Positions 21,596 through 34,562 are shown, numbered from the stretch's first letter. The stretch is 64,000 nucleotides of DNA from Gonocerus acuteangulatus (GCA_946811695.1 OX328125.1:99928643-99992642); one strand, 5' to 3'. Notes: a model not told the origin generated them from the letters alone. Program-made: numbers and translations.

Positions 21596-22199
21596 TACAG
21601 GGTACGTCACTTTCTTTATCTGGACACCAAATGCCATACAACAAGAGGGAACTAATAATGTTTTCATTAGTCCTTTACCTTGAAAGAAAAACAATTCAAA
21701 AGAGGAGTGACTATTATTATAACAATTGCTAAAAGTTGCCTAATTTCCTTTAGAAATGATCCAGAATAAGAGAAAATCCTGGAAGAGAGAATAAGGAATT
21801 GGGTCAGATCCAATATTCATTGTTCCTGACCTTTGCAGAGGAGAAAAAATTGGATGTCTTATTTTTTTTTGGTAATGTCTTCTACATATTTCCCCTGATT
21901 TCATGCTATCAATTGTAATTTTTATCTCTCTGCTTTTTAACTTTATAACTAAACATTGCGAAAACAAAAAAAATCTAAGTAACCCATTGTTTTAAGCAAT
22001 TTTTACTATAACGATATAAGTATTTCTATTTTAAAGGTAGATTTAGTTATGATTCGGTCGTGATATCTTAATAAAACTATTTTTATTTACAAGAAAATGA
22101 TTGAAAACTTATGGCAAAAAGCTCTTGATTAGCTTCGAGAATAACCCAACGAAGGCATTCCTCTCAATTGTAAAATATGTGTTATGGTCCTCCAATGAT

Positions 22200-22205
<6 letters not shown>
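21596..22205. other. Unassigned AT-rich stretch
   Basis: No gene or repeat recognised. Confidence 0.4.
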
Positions 22206-22264
<59 letters not shown>

Positions 22265-22352
22265 AGACCTACCTGTGTGCCAAGTTTGGTAAAAATCGGT
22301 CAAACGGTGTGGATTTTTATAAGGAACAAACAGACAAACAGATACCTCGTCG

Positions 22353-22391
<39 letters not shown>
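22206..22391 (-). mobile_element. Helitron-F-like fragment between (TA)n tracts
   Basis: Between TA tracts (22206-22262 and 22356-22391) lies one F unit on the minus strand (GTGCCAAGTTTGGTAAAAAT, AAACGGTGTGGATTTTTATA) with a 5' end variant ATACCTCGTCGATTTATA. The mirror variant ATAAATCAACGAGGTATC occurs at 29709, just beyond the mariner element. Confidence 0.65.
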
Positions 22392-22394
<3 letters not shown>

Positions 22395-22521
22395 GGTGCT
22401 TCAAAAAAATGTATACACACTTTGAACTTCCATAGAAAATTTATTTACCGTTCTAAAAAGTTAAATTTCAGGAAATTAGAAAGCTGAAAGTCCAATGTAA
22501 ATGAAACATAAATAACAAATG

Positions 22522-23308
22522 TTAATACTGTTCAAATTGGTGACCTGCAGCATCAATACAATTCTGAGTACGAGTCACCACTGATTCTGTACATCGTATC
22601 AAAACGTCCAATGAGATTTCTCTACACACGGCTTGAATCTCATTCCAAAGAATGTCTAGGTTACGTGGTTTACCTTTGTACACCTAATTTTTTACTGTGC
22701 CCCATAAGAAGAAATCCAGTAGTGTAAGGTCTGGGGAGCGTGCTGGAAACTCGATTGGCCCCCTGCGTCCTATCCACTGGCCCGGCAAATTTTGATCCAG
22801 GTAAGCTCGTACGTCCCTGTGATAGTGCGGCGGGGCACCATCTTGTTGAAAATAAAACATATCATTACCGTATAATGCACGAATGGCAGGAAATATGGAA
22901 TCAGCAAGCATTGTTAGGTAATTAATACCAGTTACAGTGCCTTCAAATCGAAAAGGTCCAATGAGTCCCCTTGAAGACAAACCGCACCACACATTTACAC
23001 CACGCAAATTTACAGCTTTTTCAATTGTAATGTGAGGATTTTCTTCACCCCAGTAAACACAATTGTGCCTATTGACAGTTCCATTAAGTTTGAATTGGGC
23101 TTCATCCGACCAAATGATGCTACCCATAAATCCCGGTTCAGGTATCACCATCTCCTGAACCCATTTACAAAATTGTAACCTTCGATCTGGATCGTCGTCA
23201 CTTAGCTGTTGCACCAGCCTTGGATTGTAAACACGATACTTGCGTCTCTTCAGAATGCGTAGCACGCTGCTAGCACTTACATCACTTTCACGTGCCCCTT
23301 GCCTTGTA
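22522..23308 (-). pseudogene. Mariner transposase, C-terminal catalytic part
   Basis: This continues the frame of 29261-29564. It begins QGARESDVSASSVLRILKRR (second helix-turn-helix), then VYNPRLVQQL, the first catalytic Asp in SIIWSDEAQFKLNG, the second in YFQQDGAPPHYH and the third in ARSPDLTLLDFFLWG. I count 36 residues between the second and third Asp. An in-frame TAG (22684-22686) follows LWGTVKN, but the frame then runs on through VYKGKPRNLDILWNEIQAV and ends TAA at 22522-22524, so the TAG is a single inactivating mutation. In the normal protein this RNase-H-fold domain cuts and joins the TIR ends at TA sites. Confidence 0.9.
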
Positions 23309-23922
23309 CACTGAGAAAAAAACAGCCTGCCGGCAGCCTGAAAACTGTGACTCAGTGCCAGTATTTTGAAATAGGACATTTTAGTCTAAAATAGGATTCC
23401 ACATATTTCAACCTAAAATAGGATTCCACTAGTTAGAGTGCCCGCACTTTATAATAGGGTGCTGGAATGCTAGCAGCCTACAGAGAGATGACTTTATTAT
23501 GTGAATAAAAAAGAACAAAGGTAAATTCAGAGTAATAATAATGAGACTTTATTTGGGTGTAATTTACATATACACTTCTTAACAAGTAGATGTTTACAAG
23601 TAGGTAAGAGGTATACACTTTTTGACAAAAGAGAGAGAAAAAACTTTACTTAACAAAATAAATACAAAGTTTAGTTGCCCAACTATATTGGGTTGCTCAG
23701 TACACAACTTACTAATCAACAAACTGCAATAATTATAAAAATATCTCAAACAATTAAAATCAAAATGTTAATTAAAAACAAACTAATAAAACTACGGAAA
23801 TAATGATAAAATTGATTGTAAAAAAAAAAAATGTAAAAGAAAAATGAAAAGACTGCTAATTATGGGAAATAAAAAATTATGATAAAAAGAATTAATAAAT
23901 CTAATAAATAAATTAAAAGTCT

Positions 23923-25762
23923 TCAGCCATATATGTGATATTGAATAATTGCCAGGGAATCAACGAGAATAGATTCAGCTATGACTCCTAGTTGTTCCTC
24001 GCTGATTCCTGTTTCCTTGAGACAAGCTGCCGTCTCCTTCGGGATGGTGCCTCTGGAACCGAACCATAATCCATGTACTCGGTATTCTCTCAGTCCAAAA
24101 CTCTCGTGGAATTTTTCTTTATAATAGTTCACGCACCTGTCGTAGGTCGTTTGCTTCTCAAGATTTATTCTTTCGCCTTGTTTATCATCGTTGCCTTCAT
24201 ATCGGATGGTTGGGTCTAATATTAGAGCCGTTTTGGCATTCCGCTTGAAGGCAACGATGTCAGCGTACCTTGTAGAGCCTTCTTCATCGATGCTGAATAC
24301 TTATTCGAAGCACTCGTAATCTTTTTCTGTTAAGAGAACCATGAGAGAACGCTTCACATTATTATGGCGACCTGTAACCAAGAGCATGTTATGGTCGCAA
24401 CTTCCCAGCACATTTGCTGGCGTTTCTTTCTCTTTGCCACACCTGCGACAAAGGAGACCAACATCTCTTGGCTCACTGCTTATGCCAGGAACTGCTCGAA
24501 GCGGCGCATAGTTCATATTCAGCTTCAAGGCATTAATCCATTCGGATCCAGACAACACTTCCTTGTCGTAAATGAACTTGTTCGCCTTTGGACAATCCTT
24601 GAAGTGTCGGACTCCAATCCCCTGCCACTTGGAGTTGGTCCAATCATTGAAAGACTGTTCCCTCAAATTTTGCCTTAACTGCTTGATGTTTTGATTGTTA
24701 GTGGCCTCTTCTTCTGGAATTCCCAGTCTTTTGGCACATTCGAGCATTTCGTGGTTATAGTCAAAAAATGATTGAAACAATTGGTCACAAACGCCATCTA
24801 GTTTACGAGAAATAGACCAGTGCTGGAGTGGCGCTTCCCACAGGCATCTAAGCAACCCAAGCTCTCTATACCGACGAGGTGCGTAAAACATACTGTTGCA
24901 AGAATTTGCAGGCAGGCCGATTATTGCCTTCACGCTTCTTCGGATTATTACGTCCACGCCTTCCAGCAAGGACTGAGGCAGTTTAATTAGGGGAATTGTT
25001 TGAAATGGATAGACGAGAGAAGGGAATATGTACTGGTTTATGACGTTTAATTTTTGGTCCGGCTTCAACAAATATGATGATGTCAGTAATTCTAGATTTT
25101 CGGCCAATTTACGAACTGAGTCTTCTTTAAAGGTAAGTTCTGATGTGAACGAACATCCAAGGTATTTTATTTGTTCGCTTTCGCTAATTGACTTGATATT
25201 TTCGCCATTTTCGAGCGATAGTTCGTCCTTACAAAGAACCCCTTTCTCAACAACTATTGCCGTTCTTTTTGTAAGATTTATAAACAATCCGATTTCTTTA
25301 AAGGTACGAACAATTACGTTAACCACTCTTTCTGCAGATTGTTTACTAGACGCTGTTACTGCTTGATCGTCAGCGAATCCAGTAAGGATCACTCTATCAA
25401 GGTTTTTAATAATTTCGTACCCATAGCGGTTAGCAAATTTCGGGTCACAAATTTCCCTGTATAGGTGATCGATGGCCGTGATAAAGAGTGTTGGCGATAA
25501 AGGGCCTCCTTGGGGAACTCCCCGTTTCACATCAATGAAGTTCGTTTTGTTTATCCCTACTTGGATTTGAATTTTGTTGTTTGACAGAAAGGAAGTGATG
25601 ATATTTCTAAGATCAGTTGACACTCCTTTGCCTTCCAAGGCTTTTATTATATGGGCATGGCCTACATTGTCAAATGCTGCGGAAACATCTAGAAATGTAA
25701 CGACACAATCATCACGTCTTCTTTTGCAGGTTTTCAATACTCCGTCGATGATGCGCGTATTA
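23923..25762 (-). pseudogene. RLE-type non-LTR reverse transcriptase with C-terminal endonuclease, 5'-truncated
   Basis: One frame from about 25762 to 23923, broken only by a TAA at 24301-24303. RT motifs: A, CVVTFLDVSAAFDNVGHAH; B, KRGVPQGGPLSPTLF; C, LTGFADDQAV with the catalytic DD; then KYLGCSF and the thumb. A zinc knuckle follows, CRRCGKEKETPANVLGSC, in which the usual His appears to be Asn, then RHNNVKRSL. Past the stop are RYADIVAFKRNAKTALILD and PTIRYEGNDD, the restriction-like endonuclease found in R2/NeSL/Hero-type elements, ending IQYHIYG. Fingers and N-terminal DNA-binding domains are absent: the frame starts just before motif A, and the first Met (25791) belongs to flanking sequence. 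Damage is light, so decay is recent. Clade within the RLE group undetermined. Confidence 0.88.
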
Positions 25763-26088
25763 GGTATTAGGTACAATGTACTTATGAACAATATTGAACA
25801 AGTAGGTGTAGAAATAAAATATTTTTTTTTGTTTTCATGACACTTATAGCCGCATTCATAAAGCCGAAGACAGTTGATTTCGTCATCTGTTCAAACAGAA
25901 ACAAAAGTAAATTTTTATTAATAACAAAAGAAATGTTGTTGTTGTTGTGTTTTATATAATTAAAAAGAAACATAAATAGGCATTTTTTCTCGTTTAAAAT
26001 GTCGCAGTAAATTCAAAGCTGCCAGGGAATTACAAAATAAATATAAAATAAGGTTTTTTTCTATGGATATGATCATAAATGAAGGAAA
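25763..26088 (-). repeat. Inner inverted-repeat block, left arm
   Basis: Near-identical reverse complement of 28325-28660 (for example TATTAGGTATTAGGTACAAT at its start, TATGGATATGATCATAAATG near its end). It marks where the two arms of the 5.95-kb element still match beyond the RT region. Confidence 0.85.
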
Positions 26089-26510
26089 AAAGACTTCCAT
26101 CAGTTCTCAGCTTACCAGGCTTATTGAACTCCATCTTCAGTTGGTTCTATACCCGCAGCTCCATGTTATATTAAGGGAATATATTCTTGAAAAACAAACA
26201 CAACTTTCTTCATTATATTGTATATAACATCTGTTTTTAAATTCAATAATAAAAACAAGAGCCTGTATGCCTGGATGCAGACTGTACCGCCAGAACAGAG
26301 TTCAGGCTCTTATTTTAAAAGGTTCAAAAAGAAAAGAGTTCAGGTTTTTATTATTAAATTTAAAAACAGATGTTATATACAATAGAATGAAGAAAGTTCT
26401 GTTTGTTTTTCAATAATATATTCCCTTAATATAACATGGAGCTGCGGGTATAGAACCAACTGAAGATGGAGTTCAATAAGCCTGGTAAGCTGAGAACTGA
26501 TGGAAGTCTT
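26089..26510. mobile_element. Palindrome of about 420 bp
   Basis: The left arm GACTTCCATCAGTTCTCAGC continues to TTTAAATTCAATAATAAAAAC and is mirrored by GTTTTTATTATTAAATTTAAA running to GCTGAGAACTGATGGAAGTC. The arms are about 180 bp with a few differences around a GC-richer centre (26262-26310). A CTGAAGA is present in each arm, but no GAAA follows at the right spacing, so it is not called a ribozyme. Confidence 0.8.
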
Positions 26511-26662
26511 TTAGCGCGGTTCCTCCCTCCCTCATAGGGAGGAACCCCGCTTATAGGGTTGATACAATGAAACAATCCGGAAGTGCCAACTAGAAAATTT
26601 TGCGTTTCAGAACCTCTGGAAACCGAAAATGATGGTAGTTCAAATTTGTATATATATATATA

Positions 26663-26723
<61 letters not shown>

Positions 26724-27750
26724 CTGTTCGCTCATTTCTGGCTTCCCTGATGGTCCGATTTTGATGAAATTTGGAACAAAAATCCGTCGTCCAATTTGAA
26801 AGGTCAAGTTCGTTAACCAGCAAAATCCGCCCACTGGAAGATGGCATTTGGGGCGAAATTCGCGCAAAAAAAATCGTAACGCTTACGTTTTTGAGTTCAT
26901 AAGCTTGTAAGTACTCTTTTTATAGGCTTCTTGGGCTAGGAAAACGAATGGAACCATTTTCAAGGCGATAGCTTTAACCGTTTTCGAGAAAATTCGAAAA
27001 ATAGTTTTTGAATACCGTTTTTGGTTTGGGTACTTAGAATTACGGGATTCAGTTGAAACATTATCTGCATGTTCTACTTTCATTAAAACTAGTATGTTGA
27101 AAGTTTTGTTACGTTTTGAGTTAAGGAAGGGTTAGAATAAAATATTTTATGAACAGACAAGAAAAGTTTTGGGAACTTCGTATACTTTCATTAATATCTC
27201 GAACACGGTTGGGAAATCGTGGTAAGTGGATAGAAACTATTTGAAAGCTTTCTAAATTCTCTACAAAAAATATTCTATAACTATTTTTGATTAGGTTATG
27301 TCAATCGGAGAAATAAGTGCTTAAAACTTCAAATACGTCTGTTTTGTTCTTAAGAACGGGTTTTTGTCGTTCTTTTTGTAATTTTTGTCTCTTTCCCTTT
27401 GTTTTTTATTGCTTTTTATTTTTGTAATTTCTTATGTTGGGAAAATTTTGTGTGTAAAACAGGATATGAAAAATGAGACCAATTTTCTGTTGCTAGAAAT
27501 AATGTAAATTTTGGGAACTTTCATTAATATCTCGAAAACGGTTGAAAATCTTGGTAAACGGAAGAATACCATTAGAAAGCTTATTACGAAAATAAAACAG
27601 GTTTAGTAAAATAACAAAAACAATTTATTGTTAGAAATATAGATTTCCAAGATTCCAAGACCTTGTGACTAGCGGGAATGTTTCTAGTGATGCCGACCCT
27701 TCCAGGTAAGATTGTAAATCCTACCTTTCAAGACTGTTGGAACCAAAACA

Positions 27751-28115
<365 letters not shown>

Positions 28116-28319
28116 CCTACCTTGCATCATCAACGGTCAACGATCTCCTCTCAACAAAATAATAACTGCTTCTATTTTAATCTTTCGAAATTAGACTAGG
28201 GATAAGAACGGAACCGCGCTAAGATGAGGCAGTTCCTGCGAGTCGGACTTTTTTTTATACGTTCCTAGAATGCGGCTAGAATATTAGTTCAAAATTATAT
28301 TAGTAGACTTTTATTTTGG

Positions 28320-29260
28320 TTTCCATTCTGTTTCTAGAGTTCCTTCATTTATGATCATATCCATAGAAAAAAACCTTATTTTATATTTATTTTGTAATTC
28401 CCTGGCAGCTTTGAATTTACTGCGACATTTTAAACGAGAAAAAATGCCTATTTATGTTTCTTTTTAATTATATAAAACACAACAACAACAACTTTTCTTT
28501 TGTTATTAATAAAAATTTATTTTTGTTTCTGTTTGAACAGATGCTGAAATCAACTGTCTTCGGCTTTATGAATGCGGCTATAAGTGTCATGAAAACAATA
28601 TTTTATTTCTAGACCTACTTGTTCAATATTGTTCATAAGTACATTGTACCTAATACCTAATACTTGTAAGTATCTATATTTGTTAAAAAGTGTATACCTC
28701 TTACCTACTTGTAAATATCTACTTGTTAAGAAGTGTATAAGTAAATTACACCCAAATAAAGTCTCATTATTATTACTCTGAATTTACCTTTGTTCTTTTT
28801 TATCCACATAATAAAGTCATCTCTCTGTAGGCTGCTAGCATCCTATATGGATGGGGTCAATGTAACCCATCCATATAGGATGCTAGCAGCCTATAGGGGT
28901 AGGATACAGGAAGCAAACATCAGGATGCTCGCAGCCTATATGGGTAGGCTGCTAGAAGCCAGTAACAGAGTGCCAGCAATCTAAAGTCTAGGGGTATGCA
29001 CTTGAAAGTAGAGTGCTGGGCACTCTATTGTTGGATGCTAGCTTTGGGTGTGAGAACTCTACTATAGGATGCAGAATTAGCATTCCAGCACTCTATTATA
29101 AAATGCGGGCACTCTAGTGGAATCCCATTTTAGGCTAAAATATGTGGAATCCTAATTTAAACTAAAATGTCCTATTTCAAAATACTGGCACTGAGTCACA
29201 GTTTTCAGGCGCTGCGGGCAGCCTGAAAGTAGATGCGAGCAGCCTGTTTTTTCCTCCGTG
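28320..29260 (+). repeat. Right arm of the 5.95-kb element
   Basis: Reverse-complement counterpart of 23309-23633 and 25763-26088, joined directly to each other by about 20 bp not found on the left; this looks like an internal deletion of the RT region. The outer 28840-29000 segment has tandem-like copies of GATGCTAGCAGCCTATA. Confidence 0.8.
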
Positions 29261-29564
29261 TAGATTTGTTAGGAGAGCGTTGAAACAGTTCCAAGACTGC
29301 CGTTGATGACTCATCACTTGTAGCTGTTCGAAGTCGACCTGAATGACCTTTATGCACATCACACACTGTTCCATGAACTTCGAATTTGTCTCGTATGCGT
29401 GTAATTGTTAATCTTGATGGTGGTTCTGTATCATACTCCCTTCTCCACTGTCTTTGAACTTCATTTACATTCTCGAACTTCCAGTACCACTTAATAACCT
29501 GCTTACGTTCTTCAAAACTCAAACGTACGTCCGCCATGTTGATATTACAACTTCCAACTGACAA
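29261..29564 (-). pseudogene. Mariner transposase, N-terminal DNA-binding part
   Basis: Starts MSVGSCNINMADVRLSF (either Met could be the start; MADVRL is closer to family length). The DUF4817/helix-turn-helix region reads RLSFEERKQVIKWYWKFENV, VQRQWRREYDTEPPSRLTI, DKFEVHGTVCDVHKGHSGR and LELFQRSPNKSTR, where the insertion begins. This domain binds the TIRs and pairs with the catalytic part at 22522-23308; 101 codons lie here. The residues read after the border (KKQAARIYF) come from the inserted element. Confidence 0.9.
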
Positions 29565-29682
29565 TATAACATAGAGGGACGATTATGCTGCCACCTGGCG
29601 AAGAAATATAGCATTAGCCTTGTAGAGTGGGAAAACTACGATAGTTTAAAGTGTGTATATCTTTTTTTTGAAGCACCCAGTA

Positions 29683-30242
29683 TATATATAAATATAAATT
29701 TATATATATAAATCAACGAGGTATCGGTTTGCTCCTTATAAAAATCTACACCGTTTGACCGATTTTTACCAAACATGGAACACAGGTAGGTCTTGATATG
29801 GGGAGTGTCGTAGGCTAGGTCAAAAATGCCTACCAGCTGTCTGTCTGTATGTTTGTTCCTTATACCAATTCACACCGTTTGACCGATTTTTACCAAACTT
29901 GGCACACAGGTAGGTCTTGATACGGGGAGTGTCATAGGCTAGGTCAAAACTTTCTACCAGCAGTCTGTCTGTTTGTTCCTTATACAAATCCAGACCGTTA
30001 GACTGATTTTTATTAAACTTGACACACAGGTAGTTCTTAATCCGGGGAGTGTCATAGGCTAGGTCATAGTCGTCTAGGACTCACAGTTCGGAGGTCACGG
30101 GTTTGAAACTGTGAACCTCAACAGTTACAGATTTGCGTTATTAGATTTTAATATTACTTGTTTAGTTTCTAATTTTTTTTTTTTTTTTTGCTTTTCTAGA
30201 TGCAGAAAGTAGGTGTAGCATTTCACGTCGGGGAACAGCTAG
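29683..30242 (+). mobile_element. Helitron family F copy
   Basis: TA-rich start with ATAAATCAACGAGGTATCGG, three minisatellite units (TTTGTTCCTTATACCAATTC etc.) and a 3' end TTTCACGTCGGGGAACAGCTAG, slightly degraded. It directly abuts the mariner right end. Confidence 0.75.
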
Positions 30243-30844
30243 TTGATAATATTCCTTATATAAAACTAACGTTGAAGTTCGTTGAGCAGAAGAAACCGTA
30301 CACCTGGAAAGTGTTTTGTCCTGGGATAGTAACGAGAGTTATAGAACCTGTAGGTGCTTTTTATAGATATTTAAGGAGGAAACCCGAATGAAACCACTTC
30401 AGTAGTAAATTTCCATAGTACTGCTTCCACATCACGAAAAAAAAAATATTTTTCTGAGCAGAATTTGGAGGTGCGCCTTATGGTCCAGTATTTACCAGCG
30501 CTTACCCGAAGGGTTATTAAACTCTTCTCCAGGAAATATATTTGCCAACCCGAATATTTGCTGGCAAATAGAACCTACAGCCTATTGCCATCCTGGAATT
30601 GCCTTGCCAGCCTATAGAATTGGAATCGATATACGGTACCAGCCTTCATCCTCTCACATTCTCCTTTCTCCGTCGTTTCATTCTTAATCAGGTTCCTGTC
30701 ACTCATCATTAGGATGTTTGTTTTATGAACACATGTCTCCATGGCAACTGTATCTACTAGGCCTATCTCGTACTGGGTATAATTCCACCTACTGAAACTA
30801 GAAGATTCTCTACTGCTAACATAAGTTACAAAAATAAATGGTTA
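30243..30844. other. Unassigned stretch
   Basis: The frame continuing out of the Helitron to 30391 (LVDNIPYIKLTLKFVEQKKP) is open, but no protein family is recognised. GC-balanced near 30480-30760; no gene called. Confidence 0.35.
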
Positions 30845-31040
30845 TCTATATATATAAAAATCACGTGTCTGTCTGTTTGTCTGTTTTTCTGTTTCTCTGT
30901 TTGTTTGTTCCTTATACAAATCCACACCGTTTGTCTGATATTGACCAAACTTCGCACATAGATACGTCTTGATCCGGGAAATCTCGTAGTCTAGCTCAAA
31001 ATCTTCTAGGATTCACAGTTCGGGAGTTACGCCTTCGAAA
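30845..31040 (+). mobile_element. Helitron family F 5'-end fragment
   Basis: 5' TC at 30845 followed by TATATATATAAAAATCACG and one or two internal units; the 3' end is lost near GATTCACAGTTCGGGAG. Confidence 0.75.
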
Positions 31041-31957
31041 ATGTCATTTATGAAGGAGTAAATTCTCCGAAATAGCCATTTTCTTCCAGTGTTGCAACTT
31101 CTTCAAAGAAGAACGGCAATATAGATGGAAATTAGCAAGCCAACAAAACTCTTCTTTTTTTTTAAGTTTTACTTTCTTTTTGTTTTTGTTTTACTTTTTT
31201 TTAAGTTATACTTATTTTTAGAGTTTTATTTTAACTTCTTTTAAAGTTTTACCTATTCTCAAAATAGCCTTATATTCTCAGAATTTGGAGAAAAATCATA
31301 TTTCTGTTTAAGAAGTATATAACAAGTAGTAAGACAACACTGGGCTCCTAGGTGTTATTCCGTTTTGCGACAGAATTAAGCTTGAAAATACATTTAAACG
31401 GTTTAAGTTTTTAACAAATCTTTTTTGAAACATTTCGTTAAAACTTTGTTCTAAAACATTTCAGTTTTAACCTTTGTTTGTTTAATTAGAAATTACAATT
31501 TAAATTACATTATGTTTGCAAACGTGTGTATCAAACTTTTTTAACTTTGAACTTTTTTAAGTTTGAACATTTTTTAAGTCTACCTTTTAGCCTTTTAAGT
31601 CTATCTTAAAGTAATAAAAAGTAAATATATCGTATAACATAAATTTATTTCTGTAGGACAACACTGGGCTTAGAAGCCATTTTTCTTTTGCTATAAAACG
31701 TATGTTTTAAGCTTGAACATTTTTTCTTTTTTTAGCCTTAGTGTTTATATCTAACATTCATACATCTAACTTTTTAAGTTTCATGAAACTTTTTTAAGTG
31801 TCTGCAAACTTTTTAAGTTTTCAAACGTGCGTTAATCAAACTTCACAAAGTTTGCAAAAGTGTCTGTATCAAACTTTTAGTTATGCCATACATGGTGTTA
31901 ATATAGAATATAGAAGTGTTTAATTGCTTGGAAAATTAACCAATAAGAGAATTAAAA
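31041..31957. other. AT-rich stretch with AAGTTT-rich words
   Basis: Words such as CTTTTTAAGTTT recur, perhaps decayed repeat. The phrase ACAACACTGGGCT occurs twice (31335, 31659), about 325 bp apart, so a diverged direct repeat (possibly LTR debris of the copia element that follows) is possible. Confidence 0.3.
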
Positions 31958-32660
31958 TTATGAGATGTGACAATGGTAAGGAATATTTAAATAGTATGAT
32001 TTATGCTTTTACAAAGAATAAGAGTACCTAAATTAATCCATGCCCTCATATATTCACAAATTAAAGGGAACTGCTGACCAATTTTTTAGAACAATTATGA
32101 ATATATGTCATTGTTTACTGGCAGAATTTATTGTTGTAAAAAAGTTTTGGCCAAAAATTGTTTGTGGAGCAACTTATTTGAAAAATCGCACTTTAGCTAA
32201 AACCATTGAGAATAAAACATCCTATAAAATATATTTGGAAAGAAACCAGATGTTTCTAAGTTACGTTTATATGGTAGTAAAGTTGTTCTTAAGAAACCAG
32301 AACAAATAACGACTTAAATGGGGTAAGAAGGTGAATATTTGCATTTTAATCCGTTATAGTGAAGCTTGGGAGTACTTTTGAATAATAAAATCATAGTCAC
32401 TATGCATGTTGATGATGATTAGTTAATAGTTAGGTTAGTGGGAACTGATGAAAAATTTTAATGAAGAAAGGGAACCGGACTTGATTTATTTTTAGATGAA
32501 AGCCTTGGATAAATACAAATGTATAGTTTTAAACAAAATAATACTTGGGATTTAGTTGAAAATAAGAAAGTTGTAAATGCAAAATGTTGACCAGTTGGAC
32601 ATAGAGACTGCATTCTTAAATGGTAAAATCAATTCGGAAGTGTATATTTGAGGAGATTGG
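31958..32660 (+). pseudogene. Ty1/copia retrotransposon pol debris, rearranged
   Basis: Integrase core: MRCDNGKEYLNS (catalytic Asp), then KGTADQFFRTIMN where the catalytic Glu position is Gln, FWPKIVCGATYLKNRTL and NKTSYKIYLERN. Past a stop come MHVDDD.LIV (32403-32435, resembling the YVDD box of RT), then TWDLVENKKVVNAK and QLDIETAFLNGKINSEVYI (32600-32648, the RT block that normally precedes YVDD by many residues). So RT blocks are out of order, with stops between; dead element. No LTRs identified. Confidence 0.75.
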
Positions 32661-33208
32661 TATCAAAGTTGGACAACTCCATTTTTTTTCAATTGAAAAA
32701 AATGGAGTTGTCTAACATTTGAGTCAAATGAATATATTGGAGACATGCTCAAAAACTCATTGTGTAAAGAAACATTTGAGAAATTCAGAAATATGTTAAA
32801 TTTGATATTTTATATTTCACATATTGTTCATACTTCCTGCCTTAGGGAGGAACATTTTTGTCGGTTATACAATTTATAATGTGAAGTGATGTACATCTTG
32901 CTGTTTGTGTATGTAATAAATTAATATGAACTTGACATGCTTTTATGAATCTCCCACACTTTTACTACTTTTAAATAATTTCTTATCTCAACAATTTTAA
33001 TTATAAAAAGGGTCAAAAGGCACATTTAATTTTAAAAAATATGGTAGTAATACCCATTATGAATAACTCCTACAAGGAATCAATTACATTCTCTTCTAGA
33101 TTTGTACCAAAAATATTTACTTTATTATCATAAATTATTCCTCCAAGCCCTCAATCTTAGAACCTTTAAAAAAATATGTTCCATTAAGGAGAAGGCAGCA
33201 ACCATGGA
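32661..33208. other. AT-rich spacer
   Basis: A small inverted repeat AACTCCATTTTTTTTCAATT / AATTGAAAAAAATGGAGTT lies at 32676-32711; nothing else recognised. Confidence 0.4.
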
Positions 33209-33559
33209 GTTTTATATCATTTTTATTGTTTCATAACGTTTTGTCCATCGCAAGCCTAACTTAATTTCACTTTTAATATTTAAATTTATATCATTTTAAT
33301 TTGCTGTCATGGAATTGTCTTTAAACCATTTCCTTCTTATTAAAATGAATTCTTTCATTTATCCCCCCCCCCAGGTGAATTGAATTTTCCATGCAATTTT
33401 CTATTAATCTAAATATGCCAAGCCTCTTTATTATTGACATATTTACACCCAGCAGTTTTATTACATTTTTATATCTGCTTTCTTTTGTCTGAGATATTTA
33501 TATCCTCTGCCTACTCCATTATTTAAATACGCTTGCAATTTGAGCACAATATTGTTGCA

Positions 33560-33600
33560 AAATCAAAAAAAAAAAAAAAAAAAGGCCACGAGGACCCTTA
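33560..33600 (-). mobile_element. SINE stub (3' end only)
   Basis: Poly-A then GGCCACGAGGACCC joined directly to TTAATTCATTGTTGTC. In copy 2 the same 3' end is followed by about 375 bp (rest of the SINE and about 65 bp of flank) before TTTAATTCATTGTTG, so copy 1 lost that part by deletion. Confidence 0.8.
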
Positions 33601-33984
33601 ATTCATTGTTGTCTATAGCTGCAACAAAAATATCTAAATTTTTTTTTCTTAGATACCCCTATTTCCTATGACAAAAGGGCTATCCTTAAAGAAGAGCTCA
33701 TAAACCTTAGGAATTGAAAGAGAAGCTTTAATATAACGAAAAATGTCAACAACAAAATGTGAAAGTTTATTTGGAACAAAAAGTTTTTAATACTTTCCTT
33801 TTGGCTCAATAAACATAAATCCTGCATCAATTACTTTTTCAATCATAGAAAGAAAAACCTTAGTTACAGATTATTACATGAAAAGGTATAGAACATAACA
33901 TATTAATATTATAAGTAAAGATGGAATGGTTGGGATTCGGCTAAATAAACCTCAATATGATTTTGTTTTAAAAAATCTATATTT

Positions 33985-34030
33985 CGGATGTTTTGGCTAC
34001 TGATTGGTAGCCTTCGTCAGCTAAAATGAC
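33985..34030 (-). ncRNA. Hammerhead-like motif, left arm
   Basis: Minus strand CTGACGA (plus 34014-34020), free A, stem II GGCTAC/GTAGCC, then AAAAC where GAAAC is expected (G12 to A), linker ACAT. The G12 change should impair cleavage. Confidence 0.5.
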
Positions 34031-34517
34031 AAAAAAAGAAATTAATACAGAAACCAAAAAAAGTTTATAATTGTGATAGGTAACAGAACTAAAAATACAA
34101 TTAAGATATAAAAGAACATATCGTCTTAAATTCTTAGAATAAATAGAATGAAAAAGTAAATAGGTACAATAATTGATTTTAATAGTAATTAGTAACATTA
34201 ATTGATTTTACAAAGAAATATGAAACTACATACCAATGACAAATATAGTAGCTAATAGTAACATTAATTAATTTTACAAAGAAATAAGATACTAACCTAG
34301 CTACTATATTTGTCATTGGTATGTAGTTTCATATTTCTTTGTAAAATCAATTAATGTTACTAATTACTATTAAAATCAATTATTGTACCTATTTACTTTT
34401 TCATTCTAAGAATTTAAGACGATATGTTCTTTTATAAGTTAATTGTATTTTTAGTTCTGTTACCTATCACAATTATAAACTTTTTTTGGTTTCTGTATTA
34501 ATTTCTTTTTTTGTAAT

Positions 34518-34562
34518 TTTAGCTGACGAAGGCTACCAATCAGTAGACAAAACGTCCGAAAT
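34518..34562 (+). ncRNA. Hammerhead-like motif, right arm
   Basis: CTGACGA at 34523-34529, stem II GGCTAC with GTAGAC (one mismatch), AAAACGTCC. It shares the G12-to-A change with the left arm, so the change predates the inverted duplication. Confidence 0.5.

Noticed and set aside
25028..25366. Plus-strand ORFs over the RT gene (also 24364 and 25574)
   Set aside because: Antisense shadows of the minus-strand RT frame, which has clear motifs A, B and C.
26089..26510. Hammerhead motif in the 420-bp palindrome (CTGAAGA present)
   Set aside because: No GAAA at the right spacing and no stem II; left uncalled.
30200..30391. 63-codon ORF starting in a Helitron 3' end
   Set aside because: The first codons are Helitron sequence and the rest has no recognised motif; kept only as a remark.
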